Source: Clostridia bacterium (lineage in GTDB: Bacteria > Bacillota > Clostridia > Christensenellales > Borkfalkiaceae). From it: a stretch of DNA of 64,000 bases. Position numbers and translations under genes: made by a program. Below the pieces are notes generated by a model that searched no databases, was not told the DNA's origin, and saw only the letters and a program-made list of their open reading frames with translations. The stretch's first letter is position 1; every line of letters starts with the position of its first letter. The DNA lies in assembly GCA_017397305.1 (NCBI GenBank), contig JAFQJB010000016.1, positions 1 through 64,000 on the forward strand. The letters are read 5' to 3'. Shown piece after piece: positions 47,140 to 54,375 of this stretch.

Positions 47140-47277
47140 AAAATAAAAGACTTTTACCGCATAAAACGATAAAAGTCTTGTTAAAACTACTTTCGTAATC
47201 TCCGCAATACCGAGCTAAAAGCCGTATTGACGATAGTGCGGTCGCAATTAAATTGCGCTAACTACTCCCTTTTACGA
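47140..47277 (-). ncRNA. yybP-ykoY manganese riboswitch with terminator
   Basis: On the minus strand the transcript has the elements of the yybP-ykoY class in order: P1 5' arm with AAAAGGGAGTAG (47277-47262), a P2 hairpin (CGCAAT/ATTGCG), the ATCGTCAATACGG segment, a P3 stem (CAATAC/GTATTG), a P4 hairpin TACGAAAGTA, and the 3' arm AACAAGACTTTTAT (to 47167). P1 is GTAAAAG with CTTTTAT. The 3' P1 arm is also the 5' arm of a 10-bp terminator, AAGACTTTTA/TAAAAGTCTT (47147-47179), followed by TTTTATTTTT. Ligand-stabilised P1 should block the terminator, giving an ON switch for the transporter; this logic is inferred from the fold and known members. Confidence 0.87.
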
Positions 47278-47286
47278 GAATATTTA

Positions 47287-48249
47287 TTAGTTTCTTACGC
47301 CCAATGCTTCAAAGGTTTTGTCAAGTGAAGCAAGTTTTTCAGAGAACAATTTTTGTTCGTCTTCGGGAAGTTCAACCTTAACGATTTCCTTAACACCCGA
47401 ACCACCAACCTTACAGAGAACGCCAGTGCAAAGGTCTTTTGCGCCGTATTCGCCGTTAAGAAGGGTTGCAAGGGGAAGAACGGTATCGGTGTTTGCAACC
47501 AACGCCTTAATTAATTGAACGGTTGATGCTGCGATTGCATAGAAGGTTGCGCCCTTAGCTTTGATAACCTTTGCGCCTGCTGCTACCATACCGGTATAGA
47601 TATTGTTAAGTTCTGTTTCTAAGTCAGCTTCGCTAACACCCATAACCTTTTTGCAGTATTCTTTAATAGGCATACCACAAACGGTACAAAGGCTCCACGG
47701 AACCATACAAGCATCGCCGTGTTCACCAAATACGAATGCGTTGATGTTTGAAGAATCAACCTTGCAGTATTCAGCAACGGCTTGGGTAAGTCTGTTAGAG
47801 TCTAAAAGCGTACCAGTACCGATAACTTGGTTAGTGGGGATACCGGTATCTTTCATAACAACGTAAGTCAAAACGTCAACGGGGTTGCTTACAACAACGT
47901 ACAACGCTTCGGGTGCGTATTTATAAATTTCTTTGATAACGCCTTTCAAGATGCCAACGTTAATACCTGCAAGGTCAAGTCTGGTTTGACCGGGCTTTCT
48001 GCCAACGCCAAAAGTTATAACGACGATATCCGAACCAACGATATCAGAATATTCACCGCTCCAAATTTTAACAGAGGGAGCCGCTGCGGCACATTGAGAA
48101 ATATCAAGTGCTTCGCCTTCTGCCTTTTCTTTATTGATGTCTACCAAAACGATTTCAGAGCAAACACCTTGAAGGGTAAGCGCATAAGCAATAGTAGCAC
48201 CAACGTTGCCTGTTCCTAGAACTGCTATCTTTCTCTTTTTTTGTACCAT
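47287..48249 (-). CDS. ldh: L-lactate dehydrogenase
   Basis: Reduces pyruvate to L-lactate with NADH. The 320 residues contain the nucleotide loop GTGNVGATIAYAL (about 11-23), GIDxxxR-like DSNRLTQAVAEY and the catalytic His in FGEHGDACMVPWS (about 191-203). The substrate-specificity loop reads GRKPGQTRLDL, which fits lactate rather than malate dehydrogenase. The gene ends 9 bases before the P1 stem of the manganese riboswitch. Confidence 0.94.
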   Translation of the reverse strand: MVQKKRKIAVLGTGNVGATIAYALTLQGVCSEIVLVDINKEKAEGEALDISQCAAAAPSVKIWSGEYSDIVGSDIVVITFGVGRKPGQTRLDLAGINVGILKGVIKEIYKYAPEALYVVVSNPVDVLTYVVMKDTGIPTNQVIGTGTLLDSNRLTQAVAEYCKVDSSNINAFVFGEHGDACMVPWSLCTVCGMPIKEYCKKVMGVSEADLETELNNIYTGMVAAGAKVIKAKGATFYAIAASTVQLIKALVANTDTVLPLATLLNGEYGAKDLCTGVLCKVGGSGVKEIVKVELPEDEQKLFSEKLASLDKTFEALGVRN

Positions 48250-48284
48250 AAAACAAATTCTCTCCTATTCTAAGCTTTGATTAT

Positions 48285-48313
48285 ATGATACACAATAAAT
48301 CAAAATTTTGCAA
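48285..48313 (-). promoter_or_regulatory. Candidate ldh promoter
   Basis: On the minus strand TTGCAA (48308-48313), 17 bases, TATCAT (48285-48290), 35 bases before the ATG; the -10 overlaps a TATAAT three bases on. The -35 lies within the downstream arm of an inverted repeat (ATTTTGCAA...TTGCAAAAT, 48305-48339) that begins just after murC and may be a weak murC terminator. Confidence 0.45.
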
Positions 48314-48344
48314 TCGTTTTTGGCAATTTTTTGCAAAATAATTT

Positions 48345-49706
48345 TTATCGTCCTTCAATTTTATCCTTTTTAATTACGTCTTCTACTATTTGATATATAT
48401 CCCCTGCCCCTAGCACCAAAACCGCATCCACCTTTTTCCCCACCTTTTCTATTACCGATAAAAGCCTTTCTTGGTCTCTAATATACTCACATTTTCCGCC
48501 ACTATCAATTATGTTTTTAGCAAGTGTTTTTGCGTCGCCTTGCTCGTCAAATTTTTCTCTTGCGGGATAGGTTTTATATATATAAAGATTTTCAGTGTCT
48601 TTTAAAACTGAAACAAAGTCTTTAATCAGCAATTTCGTTCTAGAATAGGTGTGCGGTTGAAAAACGACGGCAAAATCCTCAAATCGCTTACTAAACACGC
48701 TAAGTATACTATCTATCTCTTTGGGGTGGTGGGCATAATCACCAAAAACTTTTACGCCCTTAAACTCGCCTAAAAACTCGTCTCTTCTCTTTACACTAGA
48801 AAAGTTTTCTAACGCGCCTTTAACGTGCTTACTTTCCACTCCTAAAACGTGACAAACGGCAAAGCAAGCAAGTGCGTTATAAACGTTATGTAGCCCCGAA
48901 ACTCTTAAATTTATTTTGCACACGGGTTGAGAGTAAGCACAAGCGGTAAAAGAATACCCCTCCCCGTTAAATTTTATATCCTTTGCGGTATAGGTCGCTC
49001 TATTTTTTATACCGAAAGTCACCGTACTATCGTCAAAAAGTCCTTGCGAGTTTATATCGTCGGCGTTAATAACCGATATCCGCCCCTTGCAAAACCTCTT
49101 AAAAGTGTCGGTCAAGTCTTCCATATCGGCATAACTATCCATATGGTCGTTATCTAAATTCAAAACCAGTGCAATGGTGGGATGCAAGTGCAAAAGATTC
49201 TTTTTGTATTCGCAAGCTTCAATAACCGCCACGTCTTTCCCCACACGAAAATTCCCAAACACTTTATCTTCCCCACCTAAAAACACCGTGGGATTAACAC
49301 CTGCTAATATGAGCGAATTTGCAATCATTGCGGTAGTAGTTGTTTTTCCGTGACAGCCCGCAACACCCACACTCTTTAGGTATAGGCTTTCTATAAGCGA
49401 TAAAAATTCTATTCGCTTCATCGTGGGAATACCTTTTTCCCTTGCTTTTTTTAGTTCGGGGTTAGCGTCTAATACGGCTGAAGAATAAACGAGTAAGTCG
49501 CAGTCGCTAACGTTTTTTTCGCTGTGGGTATAATATATTTTCGCACCCAAATTTTCAAGGTTTTCGGTAAGCGAATTTGCATTTATATCACTGCCTGAAA
49601 CGGCAATTTTCCTATCAATGCAAAAAAGCGCCAAAGCGCTCATAGAAATACCACCCACACCGACAAAATGAACGGATTTTAATTTGTTTATATCAATAAC
49701 TTTCAT
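48345..49706 (-). CDS. murC: UDP-N-acetylmuramate-L-alanine ligase
   Basis: Adds L-alanine to UDP-MurNAc in peptidoglycan synthesis. The 453 residues include the Rossmann loop VGVGGISMSALA (about 15-26), the ATP-binding GCHGKTTTTAMIA (about 113-125), HMDSY and the C-terminal Mur ligase domain (FGDYAHHPKEID). It is a single gene on the minus strand divergent from spoVG, with no clear promoter in the A/T-rich 136-base gap. Confidence 0.96.
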   Translation of the reverse strand: MKVIDINKLKSVHFVGVGGISMSALALFCIDRKIAVSGSDINANSLTENLENLGAKIYYTHSEKNVSDCDLLVYSSAVLDANPELKKAREKGIPTMKRIEFLSLIESLYLKSVGVAGCHGKTTTTAMIANSLILAGVNPTVFLGGEDKVFGNFRVGKDVAVIEACEYKKNLLHLHPTIALVLNLDNDHMDSYADMEDLTDTFKRFCKGRISVINADDINSQGLFDDSTVTFGIKNRATYTAKDIKFNGEGYSFTACAYSQPVCKINLRVSGLHNVYNALACFAVCHVLGVESKHVKGALENFSSVKRRDEFLGEFKGVKVFGDYAHHPKEIDSILSVFSKRFEDFAVVFQPHTYSRTKLLIKDFVSVLKDTENLYIYKTYPAREKFDEQGDAKTLAKNIIDSGGKCEYIRDQERLLSVIEKVGKKVDAVLVLGAGDIYQIVEDVIKKDKIEGR

Positions 49707-49780
49707 ACGTTAAATATACTAAAAAAAGCAAAAAAATAGCACAAAAGTTAAAAAAACTGCAACTTTTTTTAAAAAACCTA

Positions 49781-49809
49781 TTGAAATCAGCATTAAGTTG
49801 TGATATTAT
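49781..49809 (+). promoter_or_regulatory. spoVG promoter
   Basis: TTGAAA (49781-49786), 17 bases, TATTAT (49804-49809) with an extended TGA element. In B. subtilis spoVG is read by sigma-H; this site looks like a housekeeping promoter instead. Confidence 0.6.
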
Positions 49810-49842
49810 GTATACAATATATGTTAAGGATGGTAAATATTA

Positions 49843-50118
49843 ATGAAAATCACCGATGTAAGAGTTCGTATCGTTAAAAAAGACGATAGCAAACTCAAAG
49901 CTGTTGCTTCAGTTACTTTTGAAGATTGCTTTGTTGTTCACGACATCAAAGTTATCGAAGGCACTGAAGGCTATTTTATCGCAATGCCCTCGAGGAAAAC
50001 TGGCGACGGCGAATATAAAGACATCGCTCACCCCATAAAAACCGATATGAGAGAAGAATTGGTTAAAGTTATTCTCGCCGCTTTTGAAGAAGAAAAACTT
50101 AAACCCGTAGAAGACTAA
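49843..50118 (+). CDS. spoVG: SpoVG-family regulatory nucleic-acid-binding protein
   Basis: A 91-residue protein beginning [26 protein letters not shown] with [11 protein letters not shown] and the signature [19 protein letters not shown] (about 48-66), in full agreement with SpoVG. SpoVG binds nucleic acids and affects sporulation, capsule and virulence genes (family knowledge). It lacks the longer variable C-terminal tail of some members. It sits alone with its promoter and terminator. Confidence 0.95.
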   Translation: MKITDVRVRIVKKDDSKLKAVASVTFEDCFVVHDIKVIEGTEGYFIAMPSRKTGDGEYKDIAHPIKTDMREELVKVILAAFEEEKLKPVED

Positions 50119-50152
50119 TCTTTTATCTCTTTTATCAACAAAATTAAACGTA

Positions 50153-50187
50153 AAAAAACTTACCGCATTATTATGTGGCAAGTTTTT
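50153..50187 (+). terminator. Intrinsic terminator after spoVG
   Basis: AAAAACTTACCGCAT with ATGTGGCAAGTTTTT (one mismatch, one G-U), loop TATT, then TTCC. It overlaps the region before trmO, which supports the later trmO start. Confidence 0.75.
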
Positions 50188-50219
50188 CCTATTGTTTAAA
50201 TAAGTTAACGCAAACCACT

Positions 50220-50906
50220 ATGAAAGAAGCCACAATAAAACCTATAGCACACGTCCTTTCAGATTTTAAGGAAAAGTTCGGTATCCCCCGCCAAAGCGGA
50301 AGGGCACCGTCCGTCCTTTCAACAATCGTTTTCGAGCCTGAATTTAGGGATAAGAACGCACTGCTTGGTATTGAGGGCTTTTCTCATATTTGGGTTATCT
50401 TTGATTTTTCACTCGCTCATAAAGAAGGCTTTTCCCCCACCGTCCGTCCACCAAGGCTTGGCGGTAACCAAAGGGTTGGCGTGTTTGCAAGCCGTTCCCC
50501 GTTTAGACCGAATAATTTAGGGCTATCGTCGGGGAAACTGGTTAGAGTGGAAGAGCAAGAGGGTTTAGGCAGTGTCCTTATCGTTTCGGGGTTAGATTTA
50601 CTTGACGGCACCCCTATATACGATATAAAGCCGTATCTCCCCTTTACCGACTGTCACGTGGATGCGGTTGGTGGTTATGCTGACGAGAAGAAGGACTATA
50701 AACTAAAAGTGCAATATTTGGATGATATAGATAAACTTTTACCACCCGACCTTATACCCGCACTTACAGAGTGTTTAGCAGACGACCCCCGCCCCTCCTA
50801 TCAAGAGGACGGCAGAGAGTACGGAATGAGGTTTGCTGATTTTAACGTTAAGTTTAAGGTTGAAGATAATACGTTAATCGTGTTTGATATTTCAAAATGT
50901 GAATAA
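50220..50906 (+). CDS. trmO: TsaA/TrmO-type tRNA (t6A37) methyltransferase
   Basis: The 228-residue protein has the SAM-dependent beta-barrel domain of the TrmO family, which N6-methylates t6A37 of some tRNAs. Signatures: FKEKFGIPRQSGRAP (about 12-26), GFSHIWVIFDF and RVGVFASRSPFRPNNLGLS, and a C-terminal extension (about 160-228). The ATG at 50220 is preferred over a GTG at 50175 because that region is the spoVG terminator; its ribosome site is weak. Confidence 0.87.
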   Translation: MKEATIKPIAHVLSDFKEKFGIPRQSGRAPSVLSTIVFEPEFRDKNALLGIEGFSHIWVIFDFSLAHKEGFSPTVRPPRLGGNQRVGVFASRSPFRPNNLGLSSGKLVRVEEQEGLGSVLIVSGLDLLDGTPIYDIKPYLPFTDCHVDAVGGYADEKKDYKLKVQYLDDIDKLLPPDLIPALTECLADDPRPSYQEDGREYGMRFADFNVKFKVEDNTLIVFDISKCE

Positions 50907-50911
50907 AATTT

Positions 50912-50942
50912 ATACCCGCTGAGATTCAGCGGGTATTTTTTA
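50912..50942 (+). terminator. Intrinsic terminator after trmO, shared with convergent xylB
   Basis: An 11-bp stem ATACCCGCTGA / TCAGCGGGTAT (50912-50922 and 50926-50936) with a 3-base loop followed by TTTTTATTTT. On the minus strand it follows the xylB stop and runs into TAAATTTTATT. Confidence 0.87.
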
Positions 50943-52418
50943 TTTTAGTTCGGTGAACAACTGTTTACAACATGGGTAAATTTTCTTAAACGCGTTGTAT
51001 TTTTTATCATATTTTTCAACAAGCGCGGAATCGGGTTTTATTACATTTGCAGTTTGGCAAAGTTTATTACAAACCTTTTCAACCGATTGATATTCCCCGC
51101 AAGATACCATTGCAAGCATTGCCCCGCCCATTGAAGGGCCTTGCTCGGTCTTTGGAATTTCAAGTTCTACGTTAAGAACGGCTGAAATAATTTTTCTCCA
51201 TAGTGGCGATTTTGCGCCACCCCCACAAAGCTTGCTTTTATCAATGGTTATGCCAAGGCTTCTTGCGACCTCAACACTATCGCGAAGAGCAAACGCAACA
51301 CCTTCTAAAAGGGCAAGAACCATATCTTCTCTTCTTGTTTCCATACTCATACCGATAAACGTTCCGCGTGCATCAACGTCGTTAATTGGGCTTCGCTCCC
51401 CCATAAGATAAGGAAGGAAGAACACGTTGTTTTCACCAAGCATATCTTCAGTTATTTTTGCTTGCTCGCCCTCATAATCGGTTGTTTTTAACACGTTTTC
51501 CAAAAGCCACTTATTGCACGATGCCGCGGAAAGCATACAGCCCATAAGGTGATAACCGCCGTCTGCATGTGCAAAAGAGTGAAGAGCATTGTTCGTATCC
51601 ACACCAAACTTTGAAGAGGAAATAAATACCGTGCCCGAAGTTCCAAGCGAAATGTTGCAACCGCCGTTACCAACAACACCCGTTCCTATTGCCGCGGCGG
51701 CATTATCCCCAGCGCCAGCACAAACCTTAACGTCACTAGGAAGACCTAAAAGGCAAGCAACGTCTTCTTTAACTCTTCCTATAGCTTCGTAGCTTTCATA
51801 AAGAGTGGGCATAACCGCCTCTTCAATACCGCAAATTTCCAGCATTTGTTTTGACCAACACTTGTTTTCAACGTCTAAAAGAAGCATACCGGACGCGTCC
51901 GAATAATCGCAGGCATGCACACCCGTCAAGCGATAGTTTATATAGTCTTTGGGAAGCATTATCTTGGTTATTTTTTCAAAATTTTCTTGCTCATTTTCTT
52001 TCATCCAAAGAATTTTTGGCGCGGTAAAGCCAGCAAAAGCAATGTTAGCGGTATAGGAAGAAAGTTTATCTTTGCCGATTACCCCGTTAAGATAATCAAC
52101 TTGTGCTTGTGTTCTACCATCGTTCCATAAAATTGCTGGGCGAATAACGTTATCGTTTTTATCAAGAGCAACAAGTCCGTGCATTTGCCCGCCACAGCCT
52201 ATACCTTTAATAAGTGATTTATCAAATCCTTTTATAAGTTCTGGAACACCCTTAACCAATGCTTTATACCAATCTTCAGGAATTTGCTCGCTCCAACCCG
52301 CTTTTGGAAAATATAATGGATAATCACAACTATAACTATTATGTATTGCGCCTTGCTCATCCATCAAAATAAGTTTCATTGAAGACGTTCCAAGGTCTAT
52401 TCCTATATAATAACTCAT
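50940..52418 (-). CDS. xylB: Xylulokinase (FGGY carbohydrate kinase)
   Basis: Phosphorylates D-xylulose to xylulose 5-phosphate. The 492 residues have the N-terminal DLGTSSMKLILMD (about 7-19), the substrate-binding GCGGQMHGLVALD (about 75-87), and the C-terminal phosphate motifs GTSGTVFISS and LCGGGAKSPLWRKII. The GQMHG motif favours xylulose kinases over glycerol kinases. It follows the ABC exporter gene by 5 bases; no isomerase or xylose transporter is nearby, so the sugar pathway is elsewhere. Confidence 0.87.
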   Translation of the reverse strand: MSYYIGIDLGTSSMKLILMDEQGAIHNSYSCDYPLYFPKAGWSEQIPEDWYKALVKGVPELIKGFDKSLIKGIGCGGQMHGLVALDKNDNVIRPAILWNDGRTQAQVDYLNGVIGKDKLSSYTANIAFAGFTAPKILWMKENEQENFEKITKIMLPKDYINYRLTGVHACDYSDASGMLLLDVENKCWSKQMLEICGIEEAVMPTLYESYEAIGRVKEDVACLLGLPSDVKVCAGAGDNAAAAIGTGVVGNGGCNISLGTSGTVFISSSKFGVDTNNALHSFAHADGGYHLMGCMLSAASCNKWLLENVLKTTDYEGEQAKITEDMLGENNVFFLPYLMGERSPINDVDARGTFIGMSMETRREDMVLALLEGVAFALRDSVEVARSLGITIDKSKLCGGGAKSPLWRKIISAVLNVELEIPKTEQGPSMGGAMLAMVSCGEYQSVEKVCNKLCQTANVIKPDSALVEKYDKKYNAFKKIYPCCKQLFTELK

Positions 52419-52423
52419 TTTTT

Positions 52424-54139
52424 TTAGTCCTCCCTGAATTGTAAATTATATAGATTTGCGTAAGTGCCGTTTTGTTGCATAAGTTGTTCGTGTTTGCCAC
52501 GTTCAGTTATCTTTCCGCCCGAAATAACTGCAATTTCGTCAGCATTTTTAACGGTTGACAAGCGGTGTGCAACCACGATTGTGGTTCTACCCTTACACAA
52601 CTCGTCAAGCGATTGCTGAATTAAAATTTCGGTGGTGTTGTCAAGCGCACTTGTCGCCTCGTCTAAAATAAGTATTGGCGGGTTCTTTAAGAACACTCTT
52701 GCGATTGAAAGTCTTTGCTTTTGACCGCCCGAAAGTTTAACACCCCTCTCGCCGATAACGGTATCGTAGCCTTCTTCTAAGCCCATAACGAACTCGTGAA
52801 TATTTGCGCGCTTTGCCGCAAGTATAACCTCTTCGTCGGTTGCGTCCGGTTTTCCGTATAAAATGTTGTCGCGGATGCTTGCGTTAAATAAATACACGTC
52901 TTGCTGAACGATACCAATGTTTTTTCTAAGCGATTCTCTGGTAACGTCTTTGACGTTTATGCCGTCGATAAAGATATCTCCCCTTTCCACGTCATAAAAG
53001 CGGGGTATTAGGTGGCAAACGGTTGTCTTTCCTCCACCGCTTGGTCCAACTAAGGCAAATATTTGCCCTTTTTTTACTTCAAGCGAGAAGTCTTCTAAAA
53101 CGTCTTTATTGTCGGTGTAGCCATAAGTTACGTCCTTAAATTTTATATTGCCTTCAACGCTTTTAAGTTCTTTTGCGTTTTCACTATCCTTTTCAGGCTC
53201 GGTATCCATGACCTCTAAAAACCGCTTAAAACCCGTAACGCCGTTTTGGTATTGTTCCATAAACATTATAAGTTGCCTTACGGGTGCTAGGAAGATGTTA
53301 ATCGACACGATAAAAGCGGTGTAATCGCCAAGTTCAATTGCCTCCGAATACAAGAACATTCCGCCCGCTATAAGCACCACGACGTTAAACACTTCGGTAA
53401 CGAAAGTGGACGTTGAGTGGAACACACCCATTGCGTGAAAGGCCTTTCTTCTTGAAGATACAAACCACTTGTTACCCTTTTCAAACTTTTGTTTTTCGGT
53501 ATCGGAATTGGTGAACGCTTTGGTTACCCTTATGCCCGAAATACTGCTCTCTAACGACGCGTTGATTTGTGCAAGCGATTTTCTGCTTTCCATAAACGCG
53601 TTGCGCATTTTCTTTCTTACCAGCATTGAAATTATGATAAGGAAGGGCACGCACACAAAGATTATAAGCGTTAGGTAAACGTTTATGGTCATAAGATAGA
53701 TAAACGACGCTATAATCGAAATACCCGAGATAAGCACGTTTTCGGGGCCGTGGTGCGCAAGTTCACTTATATCGTTAAGGTCGCTCGTCATTCTCGACAT
53801 AATTTTTCCCGTTTCGTGATTATCGTAGAATTTATAAGGCAAGGTTTGTAGGTGGTTAAACATATCGCTACGCATTCTAGCCTGCATTTTAACACCTATC
53901 ATATGCCCTTGATATTGGATAAAATAGTTTAGCAACATACGGACAATATATATCGCTAATAGCAAACAGCCGAAAATTATTATCATATCATAATCTTTGT
54001 TGAGGATAGAATCGTTAAGCATGTTCCTTGTTATGATTGGATAAAGTAGTCCTAGCATCGACACGGCAAAAGATGCCAGCATATCGAATATGAACATTAC
54101 TTTATGCGGTTTATAGTACGAAAAAAACCTTTTTAACAT
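52424..54139 (-). CDS. ABC exporter, fused membrane and ATPase domains (MsbA/MdlB-like)
   Basis: A 571-residue half-transporter that must dimerise. Six membrane segments (about 15-300) are followed by the ATPase (about 335-571) with Walker A GPSGGGKTT, signature LSGGQKQR, Walker B LILDEATSALD and the H-loop AHRLS. The start is ATG 54139 with AAGGAG 7 bases upstream; in-frame upstream codons run into the promoter. Substrates of this group range from lipids to drugs and peptides. It begins the exporter-xylB unit. Confidence 0.9.
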   Translation of the reverse strand: MLKRFFSYYKPHKVMFIFDMLASFAVSMLGLLYPIITRNMLNDSILNKDYDMIIIFGCLLLAIYIVRMLLNYFIQYQGHMIGVKMQARMRSDMFNHLQTLPYKFYDNHETGKIMSRMTSDLNDISELAHHGPENVLISGISIIASFIYLMTINVYLTLIIFVCVPFLIIISMLVRKKMRNAFMESRKSLAQINASLESSISGIRVTKAFTNSDTEKQKFEKGNKWFVSSRRKAFHAMGVFHSTSTFVTEVFNVVVLIAGGMFLYSEAIELGDYTAFIVSINIFLAPVRQLIMFMEQYQNGVTGFKRFLEVMDTEPEKDSENAKELKSVEGNIKFKDVTYGYTDNKDVLEDFSLEVKKGQIFALVGPSGGGKTTVCHLIPRFYDVERGDIFIDGINVKDVTRESLRKNIGIVQQDVYLFNASIRDNILYGKPDATDEEVILAAKRANIHEFVMGLEEGYDTVIGERGVKLSGGQKQRLSIARVFLKNPPILILDEATSALDNTTEILIQQSLDELCKGRTTIVVAHRLSTVKNADEIAVISGGKITERGKHEQLMQQNGTYANLYNLQFRED

Positions 54140-54162
54140 TTTTTTGCTCCTTATTCCATTAT

Positions 54163-54191
54163 ATTTTATCATAACTAAATTTTGTTGTAAA
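54163..54191 (-). promoter_or_regulatory. Promoter of the ABC exporter-xylB unit
   Basis: On the minus strand TTTACA (54186-54191), 17 bases, TAAAAT (54163-54168) with extended TGA. It is downstream of the terminator at 54205-54231, so the exporter can be transcribed independently of the ligase gene. Confidence 0.55.
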
Positions 54192-54204
54192 TAAATGAAC
54201 AAAA

Positions 54205-54231
54205 AAAAGACTGCAAATTTGCAGTCTTTTT
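54205..54231 (-). terminator. Intrinsic terminator downstream of the acyl-CoA-ligase-like gene
   Basis: A perfect palindromic hairpin AAAAGACTGCAAATTTGCAGTCTTTT with an A/T tract on each side; on the minus strand TTTTTTTT follows. It is 137 bases beyond the ligase stop, after the structured element described separately. Confidence 0.85.
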
Positions 54232-54263
54232 AATTTAATGGTTAATTGCTATATCAATAAATG

Positions 54264-54375
54264 AGTTAGAAGCGAGTTTGGCTAGGCTCGAGAGCCAAAA
54301 CAGACGAGATAGAACGTCCGTTCATCGAGGTTGTTTTGGCGAATCAGTAAACGACGCCAAACGATGCTTATAACT
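54264..54375 (-). ncRNA. Unclassified structured RNA element, closed three-hairpin fold
   Basis: On the minus strand AGTTATAAGC (54375-54366) pairs with GCTTCTAACT (54273-54264) in a 10-position stem with one mismatch. Inside are three hairpins: TTTGGCG/CGCCAAA (54355-54361 and 54335-54341), GATGAAC-GGAC-GTTC(T)ATC (54308-54326) and TTTGGCT/AGCCAAA (54293-54299 and 54277-54283). The 5' arm overlaps the ligase stop codon and a terminator follows 33 bases later. It matches no riboswitch class I know. It may be a riboswitch-like leader for the exporter, a 3'-end structure or a small RNA. Confidence 0.5.

Noticed and set aside
48305..48339. Inverted repeat ATTTTGCAA / TTGCAAAAT after murC as a terminator
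   Set aside because: The stem is A/T-rich, the loop is long (17 bases) and there is no clean T run, so I mention it only beside the ldh promoter.
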